Assembly (NCBI RefSeq): GCF_028714215.1
Contig: NZ_JAQTMS010000042.1
Coordinates: 1 to 45,149, forward strand
Origin: Rhodoferax sp.
Lineage (GTDB): Bacteria; Pseudomonadota; Gammaproteobacteria; Burkholderiales; Burkholderiaceae_C
DNA length: 45,149 bases
Direction: 5' to 3'
Shown here one piece after another: positions 23,509 through 32,854 of this stretch (position 1 is the first letter of the stretch; each line of letters opens with the position of its first letter). The notes under the pieces were generated by a model that was given only the letters and a program-made list of their open reading frames with translations, ran no database searches and was not told where the DNA came from. The translations under genes were made by a program, and so were the position numbers.

Positions 23509-25638
23509 TTATCGGGTCTGTTCGGCTTGCCACTGGGCAAAGCTGGAACCGCTCAGTGCCAGCTTCTTCAGCAGCGGTGCCGCTTGCCAGTACTGCGGGT
23601 CGAGGGTCTTCTGGAACTCGACGATGCGGTCGTAGACCACTTTGAGCCCCAGTGTGTCGGCGTAGAACATCGGCCCACCCCGGTAGCGCGGAAAGCCGTA
23701 GCCGGCGGTGTAGACCACATCGATGTCGCTGGCGCGCAGGGCGATGCCTTCTTCCAGCAGCAGCGCGCCTTCGTTGATCATGGCGTACAGGCAGCGCTCC
23801 TGGATTTCCCGGGCGTCCGGGTGGCGCTGCGGGATGTTCAGGCGCTGGGCCTCCTCGGCCAGCATGGCAATCACCTCGGGATCGGGTGTGCGCTTGCGCT
23901 CGGCGCCGTCGTAGCGGTAGTAGCCACGCCCGGCCTTCTGGCCGATCCAGCCCCGCTGGTTGAGCAAGGCCGACGGGCGGTAGAAGCTGGGGTCTTTTGG
24001 CAACAGATGCGCACGCTCCAGCCGGGTCAGGTGGCCGATGTCGACGCCGGCCATGTCGTAGACCGCCAGGATGCCCATCGCCATGCCCCATTGCTCCAGC
24101 GCCCCGTCGACCTCGGCGGGGGTTGCGCCTTCGAGCAGGCAGCGCTCCGCCTCGCGGCCATAGGGGTCCATCATGCGGTTGCCGATGAAGCCGTAGCAAA
24201 CCTTGGCGACGACGCCGGTCTTCTTGATGCGCTTGGCCAGTTCCATCGCCGTGACCAGCACGTCCGGCGCTGTTCGGCTGGCTTGCACGATTTCCAGCAG
24301 CTGCATGACGTTGGCCGGGCTGAAGAAGTGCAGGCCGATCACGTCCGGCGCGCGCTGCGTGACGGCGGCGATGGCGTCGATGTCCAGCGTGGAGGTATTG
24401 GTGCCCAGAATGGCGCCTGGTTTGGCGACGGCGTCGAGCTTGGCGAAGATTTCCTTCTTCAGCGCCATGTTCTCAAACACCGCCTCGATGATCAGGTCGG
24501 CATCGGCCAGCGCCGCGAAGTCCAGGCTGGGCGTGATGAGAGCTATGCGCTGTTCCATTTGTTCCGGGCGCAGGCTGCCACGCTCGACGGAGCGCTGATA
24601 GTTCTTGCGGATCGTTGCCAGGCCACGATCCAGGTTCTGCTGCGTGGCGTCCACCAGCGTCACCGGCAAGCCGGCGTTGACGCAGCACATGGCGATGCCG
24701 CCGCCCATGGTGCCGGAGCCGACGATACCGACGCGCGCCACCGGCCGCGCCGCGATCTCGCGCGGCAGTCCGGGGATCTTGCGCACCTCGCGCTCGGCGT
24801 AGAACAGATGGCGCAGCGCCTTGGCCTCGGTGGCTTGTTCAAGCTGCGCCGAGAGGGTCGACTCGACTTTCAAGCCGGCGTCGAAATCCAGCTCCGCCGC
24901 GGCCTGCAAGGCATCGATCAGGGCCAGCGGTGCCAGGCGGTTGCGCATCGTTTTGGCCACCTGCGCCCGTTTGGCGGCGAACAATTCGCTGGCCTGGGCC
25001 GCGCCCTTGACGGCTTGCTCGCGCGTGCGGCGTGGGCCGGCGCCCCGGCGCACCAGCTCACGCGCATAGGCGATCGCGGCGGGCACGATCTCGCCCTCCA
25101 GAACGGCATCGACCAGGCCGGCGTCCTTGGCCTTGCCGGCCGGCAGGGGCTTGCCACTGAGCATCATGTCGAGCGCCAGCTCCAGGGGCACGACGCGCGG
25201 CAGACGCTGGGTGCCGCCGGCGCCCGGGATGATGCCCAGCGAGAGTTCGGGCAGGCCAAAGCGGGCGCTCTCCTGCGCGACGCGGTAGTGGCAGGCCAGT
25301 GCGATCTCGGTGCCGGCGCCCAGCGCCGTACCGTGCACGGCGGCCACCACCGGCACGGCACTGTCTTCGATCAGCCGCAGCACCTCGTGATAACCCGGCT
25401 CCGCGATGCCGGTGTCGAACTCCTTGATATCGGCACCGGCGACAAAGGTCTTGCCGGCGCAGCCCAGCACGATGGCCTTGACGGCGCTCTGGCCACGCAG
25501 TTCGAGCAGGACTTTTTTGAGACCGGCGCGCAGCACCTGATCAACGGCGTTGACCGGCGGACTGTCGATCGTGATCACGGCAACGCCGTCGTGGAGGGAG
25601 TAGCTTACGGTGTCGGTCATGGGAGATTTCGTTTTCAT
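23509..25638 (-). CDS. Enoyl-CoA hydratase / 3-hydroxyacyl-CoA dehydrogenase, FadJ/FadB-like
   Basis: A 709-aa bifunctional beta-oxidation enzyme. The N-terminal crotonase half has the oxyanion motifs FVAGADIKEF near residue 65 and the GALGAGTEIALAC-like and PGAGGTQRLPR segments with the catalytic Glu region. The C-terminal half has the NAD-binding GSGTMGGGIA near 310, the dehydrogenase His in HFFSPANVMQLLEIV and two HCDH C domains. An in-frame ATG at 25620 is an equally good start. It lies between the CoA ligase and the thiolase, which together could activate and shorten a fatty, alicyclic or arylalkanoic acid. Confidence 0.92.
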   Translation of the reverse strand: MKTKSPMTDTVSYSLHDGVAVITIDSPPVNAVDQVLRAGLKKVLLELRGQSAVKAIVLGCAGKTFVAGADIKEFDTGIAEPGYHEVLRLIEDSAVPVVAAVHGTALGAGTEIALACHYRVAQESARFGLPELSLGIIPGAGGTQRLPRVVPLELALDMMLSGKPLPAGKAKDAGLVDAVLEGEIVPAAIAYARELVRRGAGPRRTREQAVKGAAQASELFAAKRAQVAKTMRNRLAPLALIDALQAAAELDFDAGLKVESTLSAQLEQATEAKALRHLFYAEREVRKIPGLPREIAARPVARVGIVGSGTMGGGIAMCCVNAGLPVTLVDATQQNLDRGLATIRKNYQRSVERGSLRPEQMEQRIALITPSLDFAALADADLIIEAVFENMALKKEIFAKLDAVAKPGAILGTNTSTLDIDAIAAVTQRAPDVIGLHFFSPANVMQLLEIVQASRTAPDVLVTAMELAKRIKKTGVVAKVCYGFIGNRMMDPYGREAERCLLEGATPAEVDGALEQWGMAMGILAVYDMAGVDIGHLTRLERAHLLPKDPSFYRPSALLNQRGWIGQKAGRGYYRYDGAERKRTPDPEVIAMLAEEAQRLNIPQRHPDAREIQERCLYAMINEGALLLEEGIALRASDIDVVYTAGYGFPRYRGGPMFYADTLGLKVVYDRIVEFQKTLDPQYWQAAPLLKKLALSGSSFAQWQAEQTR

Positions 25639-25658
25639 GAAGAGAATTGGATATCCGG

Positions 25659-27167
25659 CTAGGTGGCTGATTGCTGGCGCAGCACGCGTTTGAGAATCTT
25701 GCCGCTGGCGCTCTTGGGCAGTTCACTGACGATATCGACTCGGGCCGGGACTTTGTAGGCGGCGATGTGTTCCCGGCAGTAGGCAATGATGCCGTCGGCG
25801 CTCAGTGTCGCGCCAGGTTTGAGCACCACGGCGACGGCGACTTTTTCACCCTGCGCCGCGGCGGGGATGCCGTAGACGGCGACCTCCTGTATGCCGGGCA
25901 CCTTGTACAGGTACTGCTCGACTTCCGCCGGCCAGACCTTGAAGCCCGACACGTTGATCATGTCCTTGACGCGGTCGGTGATGTAGACGTAGCCGTCCTG
26001 GTCCATGCGTCCGACATCGCCGGTGTGCAGCCAGCCGCCGCGCAGCGCCGTTGCGGTTTCTTCCGGGCGCCTCCAGTAGCCTTGCATGACACCGTCGCCG
26101 CGAATCACGATTTCACCCTGCACACCGGCCGCCACTTCGTGATCCGATTCGTCGAAGATCTTCAATTCAAAGCCTTCGATGGCGCGCCCGACGGAGCCGA
26201 ATCGATGTTCCTTGACGTCGTTGTAGCAGGAGAACGGCGAACACTCGGTCAGGCCGTAGCCCTCGTAGACGCGGCGCCCGAAGCGCTCGGTCCAGCGCCG
26301 CGAAATTTCCTCCGGCATGGTGGCGGCGGCGGACATCTCATAGCGCAAGCTGCTCAGGTCGTAGCCCGACAAGTCCATCGCCAGCAAATTGATGAAGATG
26401 GTCGGCACGGCGAAGAAGTGGGTGATGCGTTCTTCGCCGATGGCACGCAAGACGACGTCCGGCACGAAGCGGGGGAACAGCACAATGGTCGCGCCGGCCA
26501 GGATCGCCGCGTTCATGATGTAGTTCTGGCCGTAGACATGGAACAGCGGCAGGAAGGCCGCCAGCCGGTCGCCCGGCCGGTAGTCGGAATACCTGGCTTG
26601 CGGCGGCAGCGCGATATTGCTATGGATGTTGTGCTGGGTCAGCGCCACGCCCTTCGGAAAACCGGTGGTCCCCGACGAGTAGAGCAGTGCCGCCACATCG
26701 TCGCCGGAGCGCTGCACCGACGCGAACGTGTCGGCGCCGCGTTGCAGCAGCTGCGCCAGGGCGACCCATCCCGTCAACTCTGCTTTCGGGTCCACCACCA
26801 CGCGCAGACGCAAAGCAGCGCAGTCGTCCGGAACGTAGCGTTTGAGCTCGTCCATGGTGATCACCACGGCGGCACCCGAATCGTCCAGCAGGTAGCGCAC
26901 TTCCTCGGTCTTCAGGATGGCGTTGATGGTCACCGGAATGGCACCCAGCTTCTGCGCCGCGTAATAGGCCACGGCGAATTCCGGCACGTTGGGCAGGTAC
27001 AGGGCGACCCGGTCGGCCACCGCGACGCCGGCCGCGCGCAGGCTGGCCGCCAGCCGGTTGGCATCGCGGTTGAGTTGCCCGTAAGTGATGGAGCGACCCT
27101 CGAAGCGGATGGCGATCCGCTCCGGCGTCTGCGCCGCATGTTGCTCAAGATAGTCAGCGATATTCAT
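25659..27167 (-). CDS. Acyl-CoA synthetase (AMP-binding, long-chain/aryl type)
   Basis: A 502-aa AMP-forming acyl-CoA ligase. It contains the P-loop [11 protein letters not shown] near residue 168, the A5 motif YGLTECSP, the A7 motif [13 protein letters not shown]8 [18 protein letters not shown] and the catalytic Lys in [11 protein letters not shown] at the C terminus. The ATG is preceded by GAGGAA. It is the first gene of the acyl-CoA operon. Similarity in layout to 4-coumarate-type ligases suggests a carboxylic acid substrate, not further defined. Confidence 0.9.
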   Translation of the reverse strand: MNIADYLEQHAAQTPERIAIRFEGRSITYGQLNRDANRLAASLRAAGVAVADRVALYLPNVPEFAVAYYAAQKLGAIPVTINAILKTEEVRYLLDDSGAAVVITMDELKRYVPDDCAALRLRVVVDPKAELTGWVALAQLLQRGADTFASVQRSGDDVAALLYSSGTTGFPKGVALTQHNIHSNIALPPQARYSDYRPGDRLAAFLPLFHVYGQNYIMNAAILAGATIVLFPRFVPDVVLRAIGEERITHFFAVPTIFINLLAMDLSGYDLSSLRYEMSAAATMPEEISRRWTERFGRRVYEGYGLTECSPFSCYNDVKEHRFGSVGRAIEGFELKIFDESDHEVAAGVQGEIVIRGDGVMQGYWRRPEETATALRGGWLHTGDVGRMDQDGYVYITDRVKDMINVSGFKVWPAEVEQYLYKVPGIQEVAVYGIPAAAQGEKVAVAVVLKPGATLSADGIIAYCREHIAAYKVPARVDIVSELPKSASGKILKRVLRQQSAT

Positions 27168-27272
27168 GATTCGTCTTCCTCGTCACGTCCTTGCGAACAA
27201 TCTGCATTTTGTCGAATTATGGTTATATTTCATAACGAAGTAAAGGGGCCAGTAGATAAATGTTTACCCTTG
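27133..27272. repeat. Promoter-region repeat, copy A (CoA ligase)
   Basis: About 140 bp covering the first codons, leader and promoter of the CoA ligase. Copy B at 28598-28746 is its near duplicate; over the first 100 or so bases the match is roughly 85% by eye. The leftward promoter reads -35 TTTACT (complement of 27239-27244), 17-bp spacer, -10 CATAAT (complement of 27216-27221). The inverted repeat GTTAT-N5-ATAAC at 27222-27236 fills the spacer. Confidence 0.7.
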
Positions 27273-27344
27273 GCTGGAGCGCTGCGAGGGCGCCGCCCGG
27301 CCTTGGCCGCTGGTCGGGCCAAGTCGAGCGATGCAAGGGCGGGT

Positions 27345-28484
27345 TTACTTCAGAATTTTCCAGTCGCCGTTTTCGACCGTGGCCATGATGGCGGCACGGC
27401 CATCGAAGCCGTTGTGGTCCTTGGCCGACATGTTGAAGACGCCGTGCACCCCCGGCAGTTCCTTCACATTCTCCAGGGCATCGCGCAGGGCAATGCGGAA
27501 TTCGACCGTGCCGGGCTTGGCCTTCTTCAGCGCTTCGGGCACGGCGCGATTGAGCAGCAGATAGGCATCCCAGCCATGACCGCCAAAGGTGGAACGGCTG
27601 TTGACGCCATGCGCGCCCTCGTAGACCTTGATGTACTCGAGCGAGGCCTTCTTGGACGGGTGGCTGTCAGGGAGTTGCTCGGCCAGCAGCATCGGACCGA
27701 CCGGGAACAGCGTGCCCTCTACATTCTTGCCGCCGACGCGCAGGAAATCACGGTTGGCAATGCCGTGCGTCTGATAGAACTTGCCCTTGTAGCCGCGCTC
27801 GATCAAGGTCGATTGCGGCAGCACCGCCGGTGTGCCCGAAGCGGCGATCAGGATCGCGTCCGGCTTGGCCGCGAACAGTTTGAGCGCCTGCCCGGCCACG
27901 CTGGTGTCGTTGCGCTGGTAGCGCTCCACCGGACTGACCGTGATGCCCTTGGCTGCCGCCGCGTCCTGGATCGCCTTCAGCCAGAGTTCACCGTAGGCAT
28001 CGGCGTAGCCGATGAAACCCAGGGTCTTGACGTTGTTGGCCGCCATGTGCTGCACCATCGCCACGGCCATCAGCGGGAAACTCTGCGGCGTCGTGAAGAC
28101 CCAGGGCGCTTTCTCCCCGGCCGGTGGCAAGGGCGCCATGGCAATCTGCGGCGTCTTGGCTTCAAACGCCACTTCAAGAATGCCCATCGAGGTCGGCGTC
28201 GCCGAAGCGCCGATGATCGCATCGACCTTGTCCTCGGTCGTCAACTTGCGGGCATTCTTCACCGCCATGCTGGGGTCGGTGGCGTCGTCCAGCACGATGT
28301 ACTTGACCTTTTGCCCACCGACGGTTTGCGGCAGCAGGGCGAAGGTCTGCTTTTCGGGAATGCCCAGCGAGGCCGCCGGACCGGTCGCCGAAACAATAAC
28401 GCCAATGGTCACGTCGGCCCAGGCCGAACCGGTCACCACAACCAATGCAAGGGCTTGCGCCAGCGCGAACTTCTTTACTTTCAT
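27345..28484 (-). CDS. Periplasmic ABC substrate-binding protein, amino-acid/aromatic acid type
   Basis: A 379-aa LivK-like receptor with a signal peptide (basic MKVKK, hydrophobic core, SAWA cleavage motif). The start is decided by AGGAGA five bases before the ATG at 28484. Motifs include IGVIVSATGPAASLGIP and the FGGHGWDAYLLL segment. No membrane or ATPase genes accompany it, so it may use the transporter encoded elsewhere, possibly the operon at 7.9-13.5 kb. Its promoter is a duplicate of the CoA ligase promoter, so import and activation of the substrate may be co-regulated. Confidence 0.88.
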   Translation of the reverse strand: MKVKKFALAQALALVVVTGSAWADVTIGVIVSATGPAASLGIPEKQTFALLPQTVGGQKVKYIVLDDATDPSMAVKNARKLTTEDKVDAIIGASATPTSMGILEVAFEAKTPQIAMAPLPPAGEKAPWVFTTPQSFPLMAVAMVQHMAANNVKTLGFIGYADAYGELWLKAIQDAAAAKGITVSPVERYQRNDTSVAGQALKLFAAKPDAILIAASGTPAVLPQSTLIERGYKGKFYQTHGIANRDFLRVGGKNVEGTLFPVGPMLLAEQLPDSHPSKKASLEYIKVYEGAHGVNSRSTFGGHGWDAYLLLNRAVPEALKKAKPGTVEFRIALRDALENVKELPGVHGVFNMSAKDHNGFDGRAAIMATVENGDWKILK

Positions 28485-28572
28485 ATCGTCTCCTGTTGTA
28501 GATACGGTGTTCGCTCGTTGGGGTGCGCCCCTCGGAAGCGATGAAAACATGGTTGCCGCGGCGGCTTCGGTG

Positions 28573-28632
28573 TCAGGCGATTCGACCGGACGTCAATGCC
28601 GCAGTGGGCTCAAGATCGTCAGCGATATTCAC
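28573..28632 (-). pseudogene. Remnant of the CoA ligase 5' end
   Basis: A 19-codon frame beginning with GTG encodes MNIADDLEPTAAL and continues to a stop; the intact ligase begins [13 protein letters not shown]. Fourteen or so of the first 19 residues agree. It lies in repeat copy B, upstream of the solute receptor gene. It is most simply the residue of a duplicated ligase promoter and 5' end after recombination. Confidence 0.65.
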
Positions 28633-28746
28633 GATTTGTCTTCCTCGTCACAAACTTGCGAGCAATTTGTATTTTGTTGAATTATGGTTATAACCAATAA
28701 TTAAATAAAGGCGAATTTGAAGGGAAATATTAGGTGTTTACCCTTG
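28598..28746. repeat. Promoter-region repeat, copy B (solute receptor)
   Basis: This copy repeats the ligase promoter region. The leftward promoter reads -35 TTTATT (complement of 28704-28709), 17-bp spacer, -10 CATAAT (complement of 28681-28686). The perfect 12-bp palindrome TGGTTATAACCA at 28685-28696 overlaps the -10 and spacer, at the same place as the inverted repeat of copy A. Shared control by one repressor, possibly the MarR protein, is likely. Confidence 0.7.
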
Positions 28747-28811
28747 CTCAAAACGTCTGGGCAGGGTTGAAATGGAAGGCAGTGTGGTCCGCCAAGTCCC
28801 CACCCTCGCAG

Positions 28812-29660
28812 TCACCCAGCCGTCGGCGAACGCAGATGACGCGCCGCGTTCTCGGCCCGTGCGTCGTCAATCTCGCGCAGCACGCCACCCACATCCACCG
28901 CCGCGTTCTTGCGCTCGAAGTGGCCGGTGAGAGGCAGCTCGGGCTGTAGCACGCCGCGCTGGTACAGGTCCCAGATCTCGGGGCCAAAATTTGTGTTCAA
29001 CAACTCCGGCGCAAAGCGGCCGAAGAAGGCGCGCAGGTTCGCCACGTCGCGCAGCAGCATGCGCTGGGCGTGGTTGTTGCCGGCCGCGTCCACCGCCTGC
29101 GGCAGGTCGATGATCACCGGGCCGTCCGCCGCCAGCAGGATGTTGAACTCCGACAAGTCGCCGTGCACGACGCCGGCGCACAGCATGCGCACCACTTGGC
29201 GCAGCAGCATGGCGTAGTGGCTGCGCGCCTGCTCGGGCGTGAGCAGCACATCGTTCAGCCGCGGCGCCGCGTCGCCCTGCTCGTCGGTCACTAGTTCCAT
29301 CAGCAGCACGCCGTCAAAGAAGTTGTACGGCTTGGGCACCCGCACTCCGGCGTCGGCCAGGCGGTACAGCGCGTCGACCTCGGCGCTTTGCCAGGCCGCC
29401 TCTTGCGCCTGCCGGCCAAAGCGCGTGCCCTTGGCCATGGCACGGGCCTGGCGCGTATTCTTGACCTTGCGGTTTTCGGTGTAGTCCACCGCCTGGCGGA
29501 AGCTGCGCTGGGTTGCCTCCTTATAGACCTTGGCGCAGCGAGTATCGGTGCCGCAACGCACCACGTAGACCATCGCCTCCTTGCCACTCATCAACTGGCG
29601 CACAACGCTGTCGATCAGGCCCTCCTCCACCAGCGCTTGCAGTCTCCTGGGTGGCTTCAT
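28812..29660 (-). CDS. RIO1-family serine protein kinase
   Basis: A 282-aa RIO-type atypical kinase. The ATP-site Lys lies in CAKVYKEA, the catalytic loop reads VVHGDLSEFNILL near residue 165-177 and the metal-binding DFG equivalent is IIDLPQ. It lacks the activation and substrate-binding loops of eukaryotic kinases, as expected. Proteobacterial members are known but their targets are not. It is 37 bp downstream of the hemerythrin gene on the same strand. Confidence 0.87.
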   Translation of the reverse strand: MKPPRRLQALVEEGLIDSVVRQLMSGKEAMVYVVRCGTDTRCAKVYKEATQRSFRQAVDYTENRKVKNTRQARAMAKGTRFGRQAQEAAWQSAEVDALYRLADAGVRVPKPYNFFDGVLLMELVTDEQGDAAPRLNDVLLTPEQARSHYAMLLRQVVRMLCAGVVHGDLSEFNILLAADGPVIIDLPQAVDAAGNNHAQRMLLRDVANLRAFFGRFAPELLNTNFGPEIWDLYQRGVLQPELPLTGHFERKNAAVDVGGVLREIDDARAENAARHLRSPTAG

Positions 29661-29697
29661 GGGCGGCCATCGGCGCTGCCGCGCCCTGGACGGTGCC

Positions 29698-30198
29698 TCA
29701 AAGCGGCACGCGCGCCAGCCGACTGGCCACGCTGCGCGCCCGGGACGCCTTGGCTTCCGGGTAGATCATTTTTTCTTCCAGCTCGATGTGGCTGCGGCAC
29801 AGGGTCAGGAACACGTCCGCGTTGTGCTGGAACTCCGCCCCATCGACCCAGGCGTTGCCGGAGGCCATGGCGCGCAGTTGCGGCGCCAGCTCCAGCCAGT
29901 TTTCCTCGATCCAGCCATGATCCTGCTGCATCACACGCACCAGCGCCACCAGCTCGGCATTACCGCTCGAGAGCAGCAGCGGGAACACGTTTTTTTCTTC
30001 CTCCTGGTGATGCTGGCGCGAAGTACCAGAGAAGAAAGCCTCGACGGCGGCAGCCACCTGTTGCGCCTGGCTGTCGACACCCTCGGCCTCGATGCGTTGC
30101 ACCAACTCGGTCAACAGCGTCAAGTGCTGAAGGATTTGCTGATGGCATGCATCCAGCACTTCAAAACCGGTGGGGGTGGCAAGTGGGGCAGCGCTCAT
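29698..30198 (-). CDS. Hemerythrin HHE-domain protein
   Basis: A 166-aa four-helix-bundle protein with the diiron ligands of the hemerythrin family: His in ACHQQILQH near residue 19, HHQEEEKNVFPLL near 63-75, QQDHGWIEENW near 90-100 and CRSHIELEEKMIYP near 134-147. It probably binds O2 or NO or senses oxidative stress in the cytoplasm. It marks the end of the conserved left part of the window, 345 bp before the accessory region. Confidence 0.85.
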   Translation of the reverse strand: MSAAPLATPTGFEVLDACHQQILQHLTLLTELVQRIEAEGVDSQAQQVAAAVEAFFSGTSRQHHQEEEKNVFPLLLSSGNAELVALVRVMQQDHGWIEENWLELAPQLRAMASGNAWVDGAEFQHNADVFLTLCRSHIELEEKMIYPEAKASRARSVASRLARVPL

Positions 30199-30543
30199 GG
30201 CATCTCCGGGTAAAGCTGAAAAACAATAAAAACGGCAAGCTCAGCAGATACCGCATGGTAGCCCAGCGCGCGCCGCGCTTCAAACCCCAGCAGCCTGTCG
30301 GGCTTGGAACGTGGATGCGGGCAAACCCCTAGTTACAGCGTGTCCTACCACGTATAGATAGAAAACCCAATGAAATCAAGGCTCGCAGGGGTTTTATATT
30401 CAGACAATGTGATGTTTTTGCAGAATTTTCGCAGTGCTAATGACTGAAAACAGACCGCGGTGTAACTCAAATTTGCTTTGTGGCGGGCGCCATGCTCATA
30501 ATAAAAGCTTTTGCCTGTCCCGTCCAGCCGGGCTGTCAAAGAG
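30199..30543. other. Intergenic junction before the accessory region
   Basis: This 345-bp stretch has no supported gene. Base composition drops to AT-rich from about 30340, which is the likely left boundary of the inserted region. No tRNA or integrase is seen here. Confidence 0.45.
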
Positions 30544-31097
30544 CTACATCAGGGCAGTCTTAGCAGCATCAGCGACCCTGGCTAGCGCATCGCACTTTGG
30601 ACCCCCGTAAAAGCTCATCGGGTCTCCATCTGTGCCTGGCTTCCAGCCCCGCTGTGTGCGTGCATAGTGCTGGCGCAGCTGCCGGCCATCGGGCAGCAAG
30701 CGTAGACGATGCCATGTGTGCAGCCCTTCTCGCGCACCGGATGCACGCCGACGACGACCCCGCGCTTGCACAGTGCTTTGATGTCGCTGCGCAGGGTGTA
30801 CGGGTCAATGTCTGCTACAGGGAGTGCCGGGGCTTCGGCCGGCGCCGTTGGCACCAGCATTTCGGCAGCATCAGCGATGCGCTGCTGGTCTGCGATGTAG
30901 CTCTCAATCATCGCTATCTCTTCGAGTATCACAAGAGTCTGCGCCGCGCAGCGAGCGTGGTATGCGGTATCTGCCGTGGCTTGCTCTGACAGCCCACGCA
31001 TCACTTGCAGCGCATCGCGCTTGAAATCAAGTTGGTCTTGCATCGTCGTGCCGGTGTGCTTGCACAGCAGCAGGAAGTCTTCGATTTTGCGGCTCAC
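30544..31097 (-). pseudogene. Phage-like regulator with probable 1-nt frameshift
   Basis: The frame starts with GTG at 31097 (GGGGAG six bases upstream, GTGA overlap with the preceding stop) and encodes about 130 residues in frame, ending in a winged-helix-like segment with LRSDIKALCKRG. At about 30700-30704 the reading changes: the original frame stops at 30615 with unnatural sequence, while a neighbouring frame continues as RLLPDGRQLRQHY and then PGTDGDPMSFYGGPK to a stop at 30544. Adding or removing one base restores a protein of about 184 aa. It may be a real mutation, a recoding site or a sequencing error. Probably a phage-type DNA-binding protein. Confidence 0.5.
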
Positions 31098-31528
31098 GCT
31101 TGGCTCCCCATTGGCCAGAGTTCTGCGGCGACTTCCGGCGCGATGAGCGCAGCCTGCCCGAGCTGGCTCATATAGCCACTTGTATGGGTGGTGGACGGCC
31201 GCTCGGCTGGCTTCTCTGCAAAGGTTCGCCGCAGGCATCGCTCTGCCTCTTCGCGGGTAAATGCCCGTGTGAACTTGGGCGATTGCAGGTCTCTCATGCT
31301 TTTGCAGCACCGCTGCGCTGCGGTGTGGTAGACCTCAAGCGCACGGCGTAGGCTCTGCGCGTCGTATGCGTTGCCGAGGTCCAGCACTTCGAGCTCTGTC
31401 AATGGGTAGCTGCACCAGCCGTTGCGCACTCGCGCCAGGCGCGGGCTGTAACTCACGACGTACCCGTTGTCAGTGTCGTGCCATTGGCGCACGAATGGTT
31501 TGACGCCGTGCGCCGATGGGTGTGCCAT
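31094..31528 (-). CDS. Small hypothetical, phage-like operon gene
   Basis: A 144-aa protein starting MAHPSAHGVKPF with GGGAG six bases upstream. It has no signal peptide or recognisable motif. It lies between two co-directional genes, one base after the stop of the first and overlapping the next start, so these three are co-translated. I do not recognise the family; composition and packing suggest a phage or plasmid origin. Confidence 0.6.
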   Translation of the reverse strand: MAHPSAHGVKPFVRQWHDTDNGYVVSYSPRLARVRNGWCSYPLTELEVLDLGNAYDAQSLRRALEVYHTAAQRCCKSMRDLQSPKFTRAFTREEAERCLRRTFAEKPAERPSTTHTSGYMSQLGQAALIAPEVAAELWPMGSQA

Positions 31529-31529
31529 G

Positions 31530-31703
31530 TCAGACTCCCACTTGCTGGTCTGGCACATCGACCTGACGAATTGCGATGTGCGGTACTGCATGCTTTGCGC
31601 ACCAGTCCTCGGCTCCTTGCTTGTGCTCGAAAGCCTTGACCGTCATTTTTGCGCCATCTTTGAGACGCCATGCAATTACGTAAAGGGTGATGACAGGGTA
31701 CAT
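31530..31703 (-). CDS. Small hypothetical, phage-like operon gene
   Basis: A 57-aa protein starting MYPVITLYVIAWRLK. GGAG six bases before the ATG at 31703 supports this start over one at 31739. It looks like a small mixed alpha/beta protein (AFEHKQGAEDWCAKHAV) of the kind common in prophages. It is first in the small leftward operon. Confidence 0.55.
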   Translation of the reverse strand: MYPVITLYVIAWRLKDGAKMTVKAFEHKQGAEDWCAKHAVPHIAIRQVDVPDQQVGV

Positions 31704-32215
31704 GTTGGGCTCCGTTTGTGGTTGTGTCCACTCCGACATCTAGAGCAGGACATAACGTATAGGTACCGAAGGCACTAAATACACGAAAAAACAAAAATCG
31801 ACGACCAAACTATAAATATGGATTTGTAGAACATATAAAGCTATTTTAATAGCCTCAATACTTGTTGTCAACGCTGGCCCGGCTTTTGAGCTTCCAGCCA
31901 ACGCAGCGGTAAAGGCGTCAGGGCTGCCGTGCACTGTGCGCTTCGCGTTTGATTTGTCGGCAAGTGCGCTCATTGTCTTGATGACAAAATCTTGCTGGAA
32001 CCCATTGGGATGAGCGCTTGGGATGCTCAATGCTCAACGTTCGACATGGTGACCAAGCGACAGCTCCTGGCCGACCGCGTGAATCCGCCGGCTGAAGGCG
32101 AAGGTCAGCACGCCACTGCCTTGCCGTTGCACGACGCGCTCCATAACGGCCATCTATTATGAAGGTCAGCATCCTGTAGGGGCGCCCCGGACCTCGCTAA
32201 CTCCGACCACGTGTT
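31704..32215. other. AT-rich intergenic region with a 14-bp palindrome
   Basis: About 510 bp with no convincing gene. The AT-rich part (31740-31860) probably holds the promoter of the small leftward operon. GCTATTTTAATAGC at 31840-31853 is a perfect hairpin around TT, of the kind I recall as a dispersed repeat in Comamonadaceae genomes; the recall needs a database check. A 38-codon rightward frame from 32046 (MVTKRQLLADRVN) looks like a gene fragment, without other support. Confidence 0.4.
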
Positions 32216-32854
32216 CTATGCAATCCAACCAAACGGAGTCATAGAAAGCGTGCCCGCGCAGTGAGGCCGCAGTTCGTCGACCCTTTCCTGCAAGGCTGCG
32301 AGTGCTGCTGTCTGTATCAGCCCGTTAAAGCAGTTGTAGGTGGACTTGTCGGCGTCAGGCACGGAATGCACCGCCTTACTGACCTCCGAGAAGGTCCAGC
32401 GCCCCGCTAAGTAATGCATGGTCTGTTCCAGGCACGCAATCTTTCCGGCCAAGGCCTTGGTTACCAGGTGCGTGCCACCGAGGCTCCCAACGGCGCGCAG
32501 GGCCTTCTTGTCCCCGGTGTCAATGAGCGCGGCATCGAAGTGCGCAGCGGCCGCAAATAGCGTCGCCTCGCCAGCGTCAACGGACGGCATGTCTGTCAGG
32601 GCAGCCGCCACCGCCGCGCTGTGCCCCTTCGCTGGCGTGCACATCCCCGCGAAGTCGGTGAGCTGTGTCACTGCAGCAGCCGAACCGAGTAACGCGGCAG
32701 CTTTGGCGGGCTCTGCCAGCTTGAATCGGTATTTCAGGGTGCTGACCATATACAGCTCAGCCCCACCCACTTTGGTGAGGTGCTGGGCAAAGCGCTTTAG
32801 CAGCCCCCACTGGGCAAGCTTCACCGCAATGTCATTGTCGATGAAGACCTTCAT
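32216..32854 (-). CDS. PIN-domain-like ribonuclease
   Basis: A 212-aa protein with PIN-fold signatures: Asp6 in VFIDNDIA at the N-terminus, a Glu in DAGEATLFAAA in the middle and an Asp in LIDTGDKKALRAV, the acidic Mg2+ site of PIN nucleases. It overlaps the upstream metallopeptidase gene by 4 bp (ATGA), so the two are made together. PIN nucleases usually cleave RNA as toxins. It may be a toxin controlled by the peptidase-containing partner, which is inference. Confidence 0.65.
   Translation of the reverse strand: MKVFIDNDIAVKLAQWGLLKRFAQHLTKVGGAELYMVSTLKYRFKLAEPAKAAALLGSAAAVTQLTDFAGMCTPAKGHSAAVAAALTDMPSVDAGEATLFAAAAHFDAALIDTGDKKALRAVGSLGGTHLVTKALAGKIACLEQTMHYLAGRWTFSEVSKAVHSVPDADKSTYNCFNGLIQTAALAALQERVDELRPHCAGTLSMTPFGWIA

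Noticed and set aside
30350..31765. Shared ACGTATAG at about 30351 and 31755 as possible att repeats
   Set aside because: Only eight bases agree and no integrase is present; chance occurrence is likely.
31740..32030. A 96-codon leftward frame in the AT-rich region
   Set aside because: Its second half translates AT-rich promoter DNA, and no ribosome binding site is seen.
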